A stretch of DNA of 25,097 bases from Beijerinckiaceae bacterium. GTDB lineage: Bacteria > Pseudomonadota > Alphaproteobacteria > Rhizobiales > Beijerinckiaceae. Of this stretch, positions 15,480-24,054 are shown piece by piece; within the stretch, counting starts at the first letter, position 1; the number at the start of each line of letters is the position of its first letter. The stretch spans positions 1-25,097 of the forward strand of contig CANGOK010000010.1 in NCBI GenBank assembly GCA_947455285.1. Direction: 5' to 3'. A program made the position numbers and the translations under genes. Under the pieces are notes generated by a model. The model had not been told where the DNA came from and did not search any database. It was given only the letters and a program-made list of their open reading frames with translations.

Positions 15480-16589
15480 TCAGGAGGGCCGGGCGAGTTT
15501 CACTCCCGGCCAGACCTTGGGCGCCACGCGATTGAACTGCTTTGGCAACTGCAGCGTCACGCCAAGCTTCTCCGCCGCATGCCAGCCCCAGCGGGGATCG
15601 TCGAGGAATGCGCGCGCCAGCGCCACCTGATCGACGCCGCGCTCGGCAACAATTTCTTCGGCCTGTTTCGCATCAGCGATGAAGCCTGCAGTGCGGGTCA
15701 CGATCCCGGCTTCAGCCCGCACCTTCGCGGCGTTGGGCACGTTGAACCCCGGCCCGCTGGCGGGGCGCCCGCCCGCGATGATATTGCCCGAGCTGACGCA
15801 GACATAATCAAAGCCGCGCGCCTTGAAGCCGCGCGCCATCTCGACAGCGTCGTCAACCGTGAGGCCGTCTTCGAGGTAGTCCGTGCCGGTGATGCGCGCG
15901 CCGATCGCCATATGCGCTGGCGTCGCGGCGCGCACGGCTTCGGCCACAGCATTGGGGAAGCGCAGGCGCTTTTGCGCATCCCCGCCCCAGGCGTCCGTAC
16001 GTTTGTTGGACACGGGGCTGTGGAATTGATGAATGAGATAGCCGTGGGCCGCGTGCAGTTCGATCATGTCGAAGCCGATGCGCGCCGCGCGCGCCGCCGC
16101 CTGCGCATAGGCCTTGATGGCGCGCTCGATCTCTTCCTCGCTCATTTCCTGCGGCACGTGCCAATCGGGGGCGTAGGGAATGGGCGAGGGCGCGCAGGTG
16201 GTCCATGCGCCCTCAGGGGCCTTGAGCGAGCCGCCGCCATCCCAGTTCTTGTGCGTCGAGCCCTTGCGCCCGGCGTGACAGAGCTGGATGGAGAATTTCG
16301 TATCGGCCATGGCGACCGAGCGCGCCGCCTGCAGCGCGCGGGCCAGCGCATATTCGCATTCATCCGAATAGAGGCCGAGGCAGCCATGGGAGATGCGTCC
16401 CTCGCGCAGAACGCCCGTAGCCTCCAGCGTCACGACGCCGGCGCCTGACATGGCGTAGCTCATGAGTTGATGGATATGCCAATCGCTCGCGCAGCCGTCA
16501 TTGGCGGAATATTGGCACATGGGCGCGATGGCGATGCGATTGGGCGCGCGCACCGGGCCAATATCGAGGGGTGAGAACAGAACGGACAT
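15480..16589 (-). CDS. NADH:flavin oxidoreductase, old yellow enzyme family (YqjM/NamA type)
   Basis: A 369-residue FMN-dependent ene-reductase of the thermophilic-like OYE class. Diagnostic residues are Cys25 in PMCQYSA (modulates the flavin), HAGRKG (105-110) and the substrate-binding His179/His182 pair in ELHAAHGYL, with NKRTDAWGG (195-203) after it. These enzymes reduce activated C=C bonds (enones, nitro-alkenes, quinones) with NAD(P)H; the natural substrate is rarely known. ATG 16589 has GGGAGG about 6 bases upstream. It is divergent from the repair helicase and convergent with the kinase. The two TGA stops lie in a shared palindrome (15473-15482). Confidence 0.93.
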   Translation of the reverse strand: MSVLFSPLDIGPVRAPNRIAIAPMCQYSANDGCASDWHIHQLMSYAMSGAGVVTLEATGVLREGRISHGCLGLYSDECEYALARALQAARSVAMADTKFSIQLCHAGRKGSTHKNWDGGGSLKAPEGAWTTCAPSPIPYAPDWHVPQEMSEEEIERAIKAYAQAAARAARIGFDMIELHAAHGYLIHQFHSPVSNKRTDAWGGDAQKRLRFPNAVAEAVRAATPAHMAIGARITGTDYLEDGLTVDDAVEMARGFKARGFDYVCVSSGNIIAGGRPASGPGFNVPNAAKVRAEAGIVTRTAGFIADAKQAEEIVAERGVDQVALARAFLDDPRWGWHAAEKLGVTLQLPKQFNRVAPKVWPGVKLARPS

Positions 16590-16681
16590 GGAAGCCTCCC
16601 TTTTTTGGCGAAGCTAACCCGTTTGTGCGTGAAGCAAAAGGGCGGCTGGCGCGAGGACCGCAGGCGTTTTACGATGGCGAT

Positions 16682-19201
16682 GTGACGCGTCGCCCTGACA
16701 TTCTGCCAGATCCTTTCCGCTCCTGGTTCGCCGCCCGCGGCTGGAGCCCGCGCGCCCATCAGCTGGAGCTGCTGAAACTGGCGCGTCAGGGCCGCAGCGC
16801 CCTGCTGGTCGCTCCCACGGGCGCGGGCAAGACGCTGGCGGGCTTCCTGCCAAGCCTGATCGATCTGGCCGGACAAGAAGGCGCGCGCGGCGAGGGGCTG
16901 CATACGCTCTATGTTTCGCCACTGAAGGCGCTCGCTGTCGATGTGGCGCGCAACCTTGAAACGCCCGTGAGTGATATGGGGCTTGCAGTGCGGGTGGAGA
17001 CGCGCACGGGCGATACATCGGCCTCCAAGCGCCAGCGACAAAGACGCGATCCGCCCCACATCCTGCTCACCACGCCTGAACAGCTTGCGCTTCTGCTGGC
17101 GAGCGCGGATGGCGAACATCTCTTTGCGACATTGCGGCGCGTGGTGCTCGACGAATTGCACGCGGTCGTCTCTTCCAAGCGCGGTGATCTCTTGGCGCTG
17201 GGCCTTGCGCGCCTGCGCAAGATAGCGCCGCAGATGACCATGGTGGGCCTGTCGGCGACGGTGCGCGATCTTGATGAGCTGAGACGCTGGCTCGCGCCCC
17301 AGCGCGGCCATGGCGAAAAGGCGGAGCTTGTCGTTGCGGCGCCCGGCGCTCCGCCCGCCATCGCCATGCTCGACACGCGCGAGCGCCTACCGTGGTCGGG
17401 ACATGGGGCGAGCCACGCCATCCCAGAGATCTATGAGCGCATCAAGGCCGCGCGGTTGACGCTCGTGTTCGTCAACACGCGCGCGCAGGCCGAGGCGACC
17501 TTTCAGCAACTCTGGCATGTGAACGAAGATGCATTGCCCATCGCGCTGCATCACGGCTCGCTTGATGCGGGCCAGCGCCGTCGCGTCGAAGAGGCCATGG
17601 CAGCGGGGCGTTTGAAGGCGGTGGTCTGCACTTCCACGCTTGATCTTGGCGTCGACTGGGGCGATGTCGATCTCGTCGTGAATGTGGGCGCGCCCAAAGG
17701 CGCCAGCCGCCTGTTGCAACGCATCGGCCGCGCAAACCATCGGCTGGATGAATCTTCGCAAGCGCTGCTCGTGCCCGCCAATCGCTTTGAAGCGCTCGAA
17801 TGCACGGCGGCGATCGAAGCCGCCGCCGAAGGCGCGCAGGATACGCCGCCCGCGCGCACAGGTTCGCTCGATGTATTGTGCCAGCACGTCCTCGGCATGG
17901 CCTGTGCGGGGCCATTTCTTGGCGATGATCTCTATGAGGAGATCGTTTCAGCCGAACCCTATGCGCGTTTGAGGCGCGAGGATTTCGACGACGCCGTTAG
18001 CTTTGTCGCGACCGGCGGTTACGCCCTGCAAACATATGATCGCTTCGCCAAGATCAAGCGCATGCAGGATGGGCGCTGGCGCATCGCCAATGCGAAGATA
18101 GCCCAGTCCTATCGCATGAATGTCGGCGCCATCGTCGAATCCGACATGCTGAGGGTGCGCCTCGTGCGCGGCGCGCCCAAGTCCTCGGGCGGCGCTGCGC
18201 CCGCGCCCTATACGGGTCGCGTGACGCGGGGCGGGCGTGTGCTCGGCGAGATTGAAGAGTATTTTCTGGAGACCTTGGCGCCTGGCGACACCTTTCTGTT
18301 CGGCGGTGAAGTGTTGGCGCTGCAGGGCATCGTCGAGAATGAGGCCCATGTCTCGCGCGCTCATTCTGATGCGCCCAAAGTGCCCTCGTACGCTGGCGGC
18401 AAGTTTCCGCTCTCGACTTATCTCGCTGCGCGCGTGCGCAAGTTGCTGGCCTCGCCAAAGGCCTGGGGCGCGCTGCCGGAACAGGTTTCCGATTGGCTCG
18501 CCCTGCAAAAGGAAAAATCCCTGCTGCCGCCGTCGGGCAAGCTCCTGGTTGAGACCTTCCCGCGTGGCGGGCGCCATTATCTCGTCGCCTATCCCTTTGA
18601 GGGCCGGCTTGCGCATCAGACGCTCGGCATGTTGCTGACCCGGCGCATGGAGCGCATGGGCCTCAAGCCGCTTGGCTTCGTGGCGAATGAATATGCCCTG
18701 GCGGTCTGGAGCATCGCGGATGTCGGGACCCGTGCGAAAAAAGAACTGTTCCACATGGACGATCTTTTCGCGCAGGACATGCTGGGCGATGATCTTGAGG
18801 AATGGCTGCAGGAATCGGCGCTGATGAAGCGCACTTTCCGCACTTGCGCCATCATTTCCGGGCTTATCGAACGGCGCTTTCCGGGCAAGCAGAAGACCGG
18901 GCGACAAGTCACCATCTCCACCGATCTTGTCTATGATGTCCTTCGCCGTCATCAACCTGATCACATTCTGCTGCGCGCCGCTCGTGAGGACGCGATGACG
19001 GGCCTGCTTGATATAGAACGACTGGCGCAGATGCTCGCGCGGGTGAATGGGCGCATCGTCCACAAACATCTTGAGCGCATCTCGCCCCTTGCGGTCCCCA
19101 TCATGCTGGAAATCGGCCGCGAGCCGGTTTATGGCGAGGCGCAGGATGAGATTTTGGCCCTTGCGGCGGGCGAACTGGTCGATGAAGCGATGGGCGGCTA
19201 A
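16682..19201 (+). CDS. Ligase-associated DEXH-box DNA helicase (Lhr-core type)
   Basis: An 839-residue superfamily 2 helicase. Numbered from GTG 16682: a Q-motif-like RAHQLELL (24-31), Walker A APTGAGKT (44-51), TTPEQ (130-134), Walker B DELH (157-160), motif III SAT (191-193), a second RecA domain with HHGSLD (290-295) and TSTLDLGVDWG (317-327), and motif VI QRIGRANH (346-353). A long C-terminal part of winged-helix/Lhr-core type follows. The start is uncertain: the frame is open from GTG 16571, inside the divergent reductase's first codons, and GTG 16625 is also possible. 16682 fits the family length and does not overlap the reductase, but no good ribosome binding site precedes it. PdeM follows after 3 bases. 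The protein is inferred to remodel DNA in the ligase-associated damage response. Confidence 0.92.
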   Translation: MTRRPDILPDPFRSWFAARGWSPRAHQLELLKLARQGRSALLVAPTGAGKTLAGFLPSLIDLAGQEGARGEGLHTLYVSPLKALAVDVARNLETPVSDMGLAVRVETRTGDTSASKRQRQRRDPPHILLTTPEQLALLLASADGEHLFATLRRVVLDELHAVVSSKRGDLLALGLARLRKIAPQMTMVGLSATVRDLDELRRWLAPQRGHGEKAELVVAAPGAPPAIAMLDTRERLPWSGHGASHAIPEIYERIKAARLTLVFVNTRAQAEATFQQLWHVNEDALPIALHHGSLDAGQRRRVEEAMAAGRLKAVVCTSTLDLGVDWGDVDLVVNVGAPKGASRLLQRIGRANHRLDESSQALLVPANRFEALECTAAIEAAAEGAQDTPPARTGSLDVLCQHVLGMACAGPFLGDDLYEEIVSAEPYARLRREDFDDAVSFVATGGYALQTYDRFAKIKRMQDGRWRIANAKIAQSYRMNVGAIVESDMLRVRLVRGAPKSSGGAAPAPYTGRVTRGGRVLGEIEEYFLETLAPGDTFLFGGEVLALQGIVENEAHVSRAHSDAPKVPSYAGGKFPLSTYLAARVRKLLASPKAWGALPEQVSDWLALQKEKSLLPPSGKLLVETFPRGGRHYLVAYPFEGRLAHQTLGMLLTRRMERMGLKPLGFVANEYALAVWSIADVGTRAKKELFHMDDLFAQDMLGDDLEEWLQESALMKRTFRTCAIISGLIERRFPGKQKTGRQVTISTDLVYDVLRRHQPDHILLRAAREDAMTGLLDIERLAQMLARVNGRIVHKHLERISPLAVPIMLEIGREPVYGEAQDEILALAAGELVDEAMGG

Positions 19202-19204
19202 GAG

Positions 19205-19879
19205 GTGAGCGCATTCATGCTGCATGGCGTCGCGGCGCTGCCCGATGTTTCGGGCGCGCTCTGGCTGATGGACCACGGCGCTCTGGTGGTCTCCGATCTC
19301 CATTTCGAAAAGGGTTCGGCTTACGCCATGCGCGGCGTCATGTTGCCGCCCTATGACACTGCGGCGACGCTTGCGCGCCTTGGCGAGGTGATCGCCCGCT
19401 ATACGCCCAAGATCGTCGTCGCGCTCGGCGATTCTTTCCACGACGGCGGTGGCGAAAAACGAATTGGTGAGGCGGATCGCACCACCCTGTGCGAGATGCA
19501 ATCTGGGCGCGAATGGATATGGATTTCAGGCAACCACGATCCCGACCCCGTGGGGCTTGGCGGATCCTGCGCCAAGGAGATCAGCTTAGGGCCTCTGACC
19601 CTGCGCCATGAACCGCAGACGGGCGCGGCGCCGGGCGAGATCGCCGGGCACCTGCATCCTTCCGCCCGTGTGGTTTCGCGAGCGGGCGGCTTGCGGCGTC
19701 GCTGTTTCGCTAGCGATGGATCTCGCTGCGTCCTGCCTGCCTTCGGCGCCTTTGCGGGCGGGTTGAATCTTCGCGACGCCGCTTTTGCGCCGCTGTTTCC
19801 AAACGCGCCCCCGGTCGCCCATGTGATGGGCAGGGGACGTGTCTACGCCGTGCCTTTCGCGAGATGCCTTAGTGATTGA
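19205..19879 (+). CDS. pdeM: Ligase-associated DNA damage response endonuclease PdeM
   Basis: A 224-residue calcineurin-like metallophosphoesterase. The two-metal site is visible as Asp31 and His33 in SDLHFEKGS, Asp76 with His79 in GDSFHD, Asn110-His111 in GNHD, His134, and His149/His151 in GHLHP. The DLHFEKGS form and a gene start 3 bases after the DEXH helicase stop are the signature of PdeM in the ligase-associated repair module, where it is thought to act as a nuclease. The start is GTG 19205, with AAGAGG overlapping it; ATG 19217, four codons on, has the same purine run at a better distance (11 bases) and is a real alternative. It is convergent with the podJ-like gene (3-base gap). A GAAGCT/AGCTTC hairpin with a 3-base loop spans both stops (19878-19892). 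Confidence 0.9.
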   Translation: MSAFMLHGVAALPDVSGALWLMDHGALVVSDLHFEKGSAYAMRGVMLPPYDTAATLARLGEVIARYTPKIVVALGDSFHDGGGEKRIGEADRTTLCEMQSGREWIWISGNHDPDPVGLGGSCAKEISLGPLTLRHEPQTGAAPGEIAGHLHPSARVVSRAGGLRRRCFASDGSRCVLPAFGAFAGGLNLRDAAFAPLFPNAPPVAHVMGRGRVYAVPFARCLSD

Positions 19880-19882
19880 AGC

Positions 19883-22800
19883 TCAAAGCTTCGATATTTT
19901 CGCTTTGGGCGCAGGCGCGCGCGGCGAGGGTTTTGGCGTAGCGGCGCTGCTGATCGTCATCGTGTCCCAACCACCTGCTGGCTGGGCGACTTCGTTGATT
20001 GCAGGATCAGGCGTGTGCGGGCGATAGGCCTCGACCATGGCCTTTGCTGTTGCAAGTTGACTTGACGTCAGGCGCGTCGCGATTTCATCGCGCTTCTGTT
20101 CGGAATCAGCGTCGCCCTGCGTCCCGGCTGCGTTGAACCAGGCGTAAGAGGCGGGAAGGTTCTTCTCGACGCCCATGCCCCGCGTAAAGAGGATCGCGAG
20201 ATTGTATTGGCTGTCACGCAGGCCGAACTCGGCGGCCTTGCGGAACCAGTTTGCGGCGGCGGCGTAATCGGGCCTGCCATCGACGCCTTCCGCGCTCAGC
20301 ACGCCCATATTATGCATGGCCCGCACATGGCCTTGCGTCGCCGCCTTGCTGTAGAGGTCTTGCGCGCGCTTGAGGTCTTTGGATCCGCCAAGACCGCGCT
20401 CCAGCATGGCCGCCAGACGATATTGGGCTGGCGCGAAGTTTTGCTTCGCGGCCTTGTCGAGCCAAAGAAGAGCCGCGTTGGCGTCCTGCGTCACGCCGCG
20501 TCCTTCGGCCAAGCGCACGCCCATTTCATATTGCGCGTTGGCCTGGCCATTGGCGGCGGCGTCGGCGAGATCGACCGGCTGCGGCGGCGTGCTGCTGGTC
20601 GGCGTGGCGTCAAAACCATTGGCGGCGAGCGGAGGCGAGAAGCCCGGCGCGACGAAGGTTTCAGGCGCTGCGAGCGTGACGTCGGGGGCCGGCGTGACGG
20701 GCGCAGCTTCAGCAACCGCCTTGGGCTCGTGCGGCAGTGCGGCGTGAGGTTGCTTTGGCTCAGGGGAGGTGGTTTGCGTCGATGAGGTTGTCGCCTCGCC
20801 ATTGCGGGTCAGCCGCAGCGTCTCCAGTGAACCGAGTATGACTACGAGCCCCGCCAGCGCGATGAGCATGGGACGACGGCGCGCGCTGATGACGCGCCGA
20901 ATGGCGGCGAGCGCGCCTTGCTTGTTCGCCGGGTCCGGCTGCCCCGATTGCGGCTCGGGCGCATTTGGCGCAGCTGAGGCTTCAGCATGCGCTTCGGCGG
21001 CGCGGGCGCTCATCTGTGCGAAGAGCTCCTCGATGCGTGCCTTCGCTTTTGGCCGGGCGGGCTCTCTGGCCGCCTCTTCGGCGGCTGCCTGAGCGGCTCT
21101 GCGCGCGGCTGCTATGAAGCTCGCCTGATTGGATAGGACTGCGCTTGGTCCGGGCTCGCGCATGCGCGGGGGAACTGGCGCCGCGTTGGACGTCGGCTTC
21201 ACATCGATGCGCGGCGCTGCCCCGGATGCGTCAAGGCGTGGCTCGACACGAGGCTCCTGCCGCGCATCGGGCGAAGGCTTTTGCTTCGATCCTGCTTGCG
21301 CAGGGCCGGCTTCGACCGGTTCGGGCCTGACTTCGCCAACCTCGTTTTCGAGATTGCTCAATCGGCTGACGAGCCGCTCAAGCGTTTCATGCACTGCGTT
21401 CAGCGTCTGTGTCGTGCGTTGTTCAGCGATCTGCTGCTGAGCGCGCAGGTCCGATAGCTCGCGCTGCAGCGCCTCATTCGCGTCGGCGACGACTGGCGCC
21501 TTTTGCGCGATGACTTCCTGCTCTGCGCGCCGCTCGCTCGCTTCAGCCTCGTCCATGGCGGCTTCGCGCAGGGCCTGGATCTGCTGGAACATGTTGGCGA
21601 TGGAATCGTCGATCGCGTCCTCATGCGCCCGGGCCTTGCGCGGGGGCGCGAAGGGCAGGGCCTGAGGCAGCTTCGCCTCACCGGCCGCAGGGCCGGTGGA
21701 GTCCGCCGGCGTCGCATCGAGACGTCGCGACAATCTCTCGATCTCCGCCTGCAACTGGGCGAACATCGTCTTTTCGTGGGATGAACCCGAGATGGCGTCG
21801 ATCTTGTCGGCGAGCTTCACGATCTGCGCTTCAAGCGCATGTACGCCTGAGGGAGCGCGCTGCGGGAGCGCTTCGATCCTGTTCGCCAGAATTTCCATTT
21901 GCGAGTGCAGGCCATCCAGCATGGAGCCTTCTGGCGCGGCGGGCGCAATTCTGTCGATGCGTGAGGAAAGTCCGTTCACGTCTTCGCGCAGGGCCTCGAG
22001 CGATGCTGAGTTGGCCTGAGTCGAGAGAAGAGACGAGCTCTGCATGGTCGTGGAGATGGCTTCCACGCGCGCCGAAAGTTTCGTGATGTCGCGACGAAGG
22101 TGGTCGAGCGCAGGATCTTCAGGACGCGCGCTAACGGCGTCGATTTTATCGGACAGCCGCCGGATTTCTCGTTCCATAGGCGAAAAATCGAGCGTCGGGA
22201 TTTCAACCCTGGGCGCTGGTTGATCGAGTTTGACCTTCAGTTCCTCGATCATTCGCTCGAAGACGTTTGTGTCGACCTTCGGCGCATTCGATATATTGGC
22301 TTCGATCCTGAGGCCGACATCGTCTATGCGGCGCGCAAGATCTTCATATTTGTCGGGCTCGTCGAGCTTGCCCGCCATCGTGTCCATTCTACGCGAGAGC
22401 TCATCGATCTTGCGGTCGAGCGATTCGAGCAGATCGGGATTTCTCCCATTGCTCAGGAGGCTGCGTATCTCGCCAAGGCCGCGCGAAAGTTCATTGCATT
22501 CGGCCATGGTCGGAGTGGAGGCTGCGAGCGCGTCAATGCGCGCGCTCAGCAGGTCGAGCTGACGTTCAATCCGTCCTGTCTGTGTGCGGCGCGCGACGAC
22601 GCTGAACAGAAGGTCGCGAATTTCATCCGTCTTGACCGTTAACTGGCGCAAGGCGCGTTCGTCGGCCAAGGCTGCTTGGCTTTGAGCCTCACGTTCTTGC
22701 GCCTGTCTGCGCGGCAAATCCGCGACATTGCGGGCGAGTTCATCGATCTGCAGGCGCAGGGGGCTTTCGCCCCGAGCTTGGCGATGCGGGATAAATGGCG

Positions 22801-23275
22801 CGGGCGGCTGTGCAGGCTCTGGTTCGCGACTTGCGGCCCGAAGCGCGTCCCGCAGAGATTCTTGCAGCCCTGTACGCCGCGCCGCTGGCGTCGGCCATGG
22901 GGCCGAATGGGAAATCGGTTCAGGCGCTGAGGCGCGGGCGCTATCTTTCAGGCGCGCCGCAAGATCCTTCAGCATGCCATCCACTTTGTTAGCCCCATTT
23001 CCGGCGGCGACGGCGGCTCCCCTTGATGGATCATCGACCGTGAAGAGGCGCGGTTTTTCGGCGTGAGATTCGCGCGTCAGCCTCTCCGAGATCGCTGCTT
23101 CGCGTTCTTGATCGTTAAGGTCTCTGGGATCGAGGCGCTTTGCAGCCGCATGAGCATCGATCGCGCGCTGGGTCCATTCGCGCAGTGTCACGCCTTCGCG
23201 CGAAGCAGCGTCGCGCGCCGCATCCTGTAATTCAGGATGGACGCTCTGGATGGTCCATGGCGTTGCTCTGCTCAT
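19883..23275 (-). CDS. podJ: PodJ-like polar organelle development/localization factor with Sel1 repeats
   Basis: A 1130-residue bitopic membrane protein. Residues 3-40 (PWTIQSVHPELQDAARDAA, then GVTLREW) match the conserved N-terminus of alphaproteobacterial PodJ. A long cytoplasmic part (about 160-640) is predominantly heptad coiled coil with repeated 'LSxRIDAI/LADKIDAI' blocks; 650-795 is Pro/Ala-rich and disordered. One membrane helix lies at about 803-822 after an Arg-rich stop (RRRP). The periplasmic part has a Pro/Thr-rich linker, four Sel1-like repeats (about 910-1055) and a Lys/Pro-rich tail. I see no peptidoglycan-binding domain at the C-terminus, which Caulobacter PodJ has. PodJ organises one cell pole in Caulobacter, Agrobacterium and Sinorhizobium, and the same is inferred here. 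ATG 23275 directly precedes the conserved N-terminus. Confidence 0.82.
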   Translation of the reverse strand: MSRATPWTIQSVHPELQDAARDAASREGVTLREWTQRAIDAHAAAKRLDPRDLNDQEREAAISERLTRESHAEKPRLFTVDDPSRGAAVAAGNGANKVDGMLKDLAARLKDSARASAPEPISHSAPWPTPAARRTGLQESLRDALRAASREPEPAQPPAPFIPHRQARGESPLRLQIDELARNVADLPRRQAQEREAQSQAALADERALRQLTVKTDEIRDLLFSVVARRTQTGRIERQLDLLSARIDALAASTPTMAECNELSRGLGEIRSLLSNGRNPDLLESLDRKIDELSRRMDTMAGKLDEPDKYEDLARRIDDVGLRIEANISNAPKVDTNVFERMIEELKVKLDQPAPRVEIPTLDFSPMEREIRRLSDKIDAVSARPEDPALDHLRRDITKLSARVEAISTTMQSSSLLSTQANSASLEALREDVNGLSSRIDRIAPAAPEGSMLDGLHSQMEILANRIEALPQRAPSGVHALEAQIVKLADKIDAISGSSHEKTMFAQLQAEIERLSRRLDATPADSTGPAAGEAKLPQALPFAPPRKARAHEDAIDDSIANMFQQIQALREAAMDEAEASERRAEQEVIAQKAPVVADANEALQRELSDLRAQQQIAEQRTTQTLNAVHETLERLVSRLSNLENEVGEVRPEPVEAGPAQAGSKQKPSPDARQEPRVEPRLDASGAAPRIDVKPTSNAAPVPPRMREPGPSAVLSNQASFIAAARRAAQAAAEEAAREPARPKAKARIEELFAQMSARAAEAHAEASAAPNAPEPQSGQPDPANKQGALAAIRRVISARRRPMLIALAGLVVILGSLETLRLTRNGEATTSSTQTTSPEPKQPHAALPHEPKAVAEAAPVTPAPDVTLAAPETFVAPGFSPPLAANGFDATPTSSTPPQPVDLADAAANGQANAQYEMGVRLAEGRGVTQDANAALLWLDKAAKQNFAPAQYRLAAMLERGLGGSKDLKRAQDLYSKAATQGHVRAMHNMGVLSAEGVDGRPDYAAAANWFRKAAEFGLRDSQYNLAILFTRGMGVEKNLPASYAWFNAAGTQGDADSEQKRDEIATRLTSSQLATAKAMVEAYRPHTPDPAINEVAQPAGGWDTMTISSAATPKPSPRAPAPKAKISKL

Positions 23276-23326
23276 CTCGAAATCCGTTGAGCCCTCGAAC
23301 CATCCACGTCTGGGTAGATCGGGGCT

Positions 23327-23420
23327 GCGTTAATAAGTGGAGCTTCGGTAATCATGGTAAAGGTCAGGTTAACGCTGGTTCGATTTTGACACAGGCGCGA
23401 CTCAGTTTAGTTGAAATTAA
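23327..23420. promoter_or_regulatory. TTAA-rich podJ/MerR intergenic region with CtrA-like elements
   Basis: The 264-base gap 23276-23539 is clearly AT-richer than its surroundings. It holds an inverted pair GCGTTAA (23327-23333) / TTAACGC (23369-23375), TTTA-N7-TTAA (23406-23420; CtrA consensus is TTAA-N7-TTAA) and a minus-strand TTTACCAT (one mismatch from TTAACCAT) near 23354-23361. A GACTC site at 23399-23403 is a GANTC, the CcrM methylation target. Together these suggest cell-cycle control of podJ, and the elements lie 50-150 bases upstream of its start. Inferred from motifs only. Confidence 0.4.
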
Positions 23421-23439
23421 TCAATAGCACAATTTAGGG

Positions 23440-23482
23440 TTGCATTAGTTTGGGCTCTCGGGTGTAGTCCGTTCATCGAACG
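23440..23482 (+). promoter_or_regulatory. Weak promoter candidate and small dyad upstream of the MerR-family gene
   Basis: TTGCAT (23440-23445) and TGTAGT (23463-23468) are 17 bases apart, followed by the inverted repeat CGTTC-ATC-GAACG (23470-23482). MerR regulators usually bind a dyad lying inside a long (19-20 base) spacer; here the dyad lies downstream, so a classical autoregulated MerR promoter is not evident. Confidence 0.2.
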
Positions 23483-23539
23483 ACGCCGTGACGGAATGTT
23501 GTGGCGGTTGATGAAACCGAGCACCGCAGGGGGTTAGCG

Positions 23540-24004
23540 ATGGGACAGAATCCATCCATTTCACAGGGATTTGACGTGCCGCAGGACGTGTTGACCATTG
23601 GCGAGATGGCGCGTGAATACGCCGTCACACTGCGCGCGCTGCGCTTCTATGAAGATCGCGGCCTGCTGCAACCGATCCGCAACGGCGTCACTCGTTATTA
23701 CAACGCCGAAGCCCGCGCTCGCCTTGAACTGATCCTCAAGGGCAAGCAGCTCGGCTTCACCCTGACTGAGATCCGCGACCTCATCGCGAATCAATCCGCG
23801 GAGCCGGTCGGCAGTTTCGAACTGTCGCTCGACGAGACGCAGATCCTCGCCCAGCTCAGCATGTTGCAGCGCCAGCGCGACGATATCGAGCGCGCCATCG
23901 AGGAGTTGCGGCAGACGCATGAGCGGCTTGCGGGCGCCAATGGCGTGCCTCACGCCTCGGTCATTGCGGCTTCCAGCGCTAGCGCCGGCGTCAGCGCAGC
24001 CTGA
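23540..24004 (+). CDS. MerR-family transcriptional regulator
   Basis: A 154-residue regulator. The winged-helix DNA-binding domain runs from about residue 17 (LTIGEMA, then TLRALRFYEDRGLL and TRYY) to about 85, followed by an antiparallel coiled-coil dimer helix (about 105-135) and an Ala/Ser-rich tail. It contains no cysteine, so it is not a CueR/MerR-type metal or SoxR-type redox sensor, and it has no added effector domain. ATG 23540 is chosen for AGGGGG at 23528-23533; the frame is open from 23501. It ends 50 bases before the exonuclease gene on the same strand, so it may be co-transcribed with, and possibly control, the exonuclease-ligase pair. That link is inferred from position only. 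Confidence 0.88.
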   Translation: MGQNPSISQGFDVPQDVLTIGEMAREYAVTLRALRFYEDRGLLQPIRNGVTRYYNAEARARLELILKGKQLGFTLTEIRDLIANQSAEPVGSFELSLDETQILAQLSMLQRQRDDIERAIEELRQTHERLAGANGVPHASVIAASSASAGVSAA

Positions 24005-24024
24005 CTGCTTCGCCGGGACTCAAA

Positions 24025-24043
24025 AATCGCCAAAAAAGCGATT
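24025..24043 (+). other. Small stem-loop between the regulator and exonuclease genes
   Basis: AATCGC (24025-24030) pairs with GCGATT (24038-24043) around a CAAAAAA loop, ending 11 bases before the exonuclease ATG. No T-run follows, so termination is unlikely. It could tune translation initiation of the next gene, which lacks a good ribosome binding site (only TTGGGCCC precedes it). Confidence 0.3.
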
Positions 24044-24054
24044 ATGTTGGGCCC

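Noticed and set aside
17948..19501. 517-codon minus-strand open frame opposite the helicase and pdeM
   Set aside because: Composition is that of a shadow frame, there is no domain pattern, and it covers two well-supported genes on the other strand.
20207..20785. 192-codon plus-strand open frame opposite the Sel1 repeats of podJ
   Set aside because: Arg/Gly-rich shadow of the repeat-coding strand, with no ribosome binding site or family resemblance.
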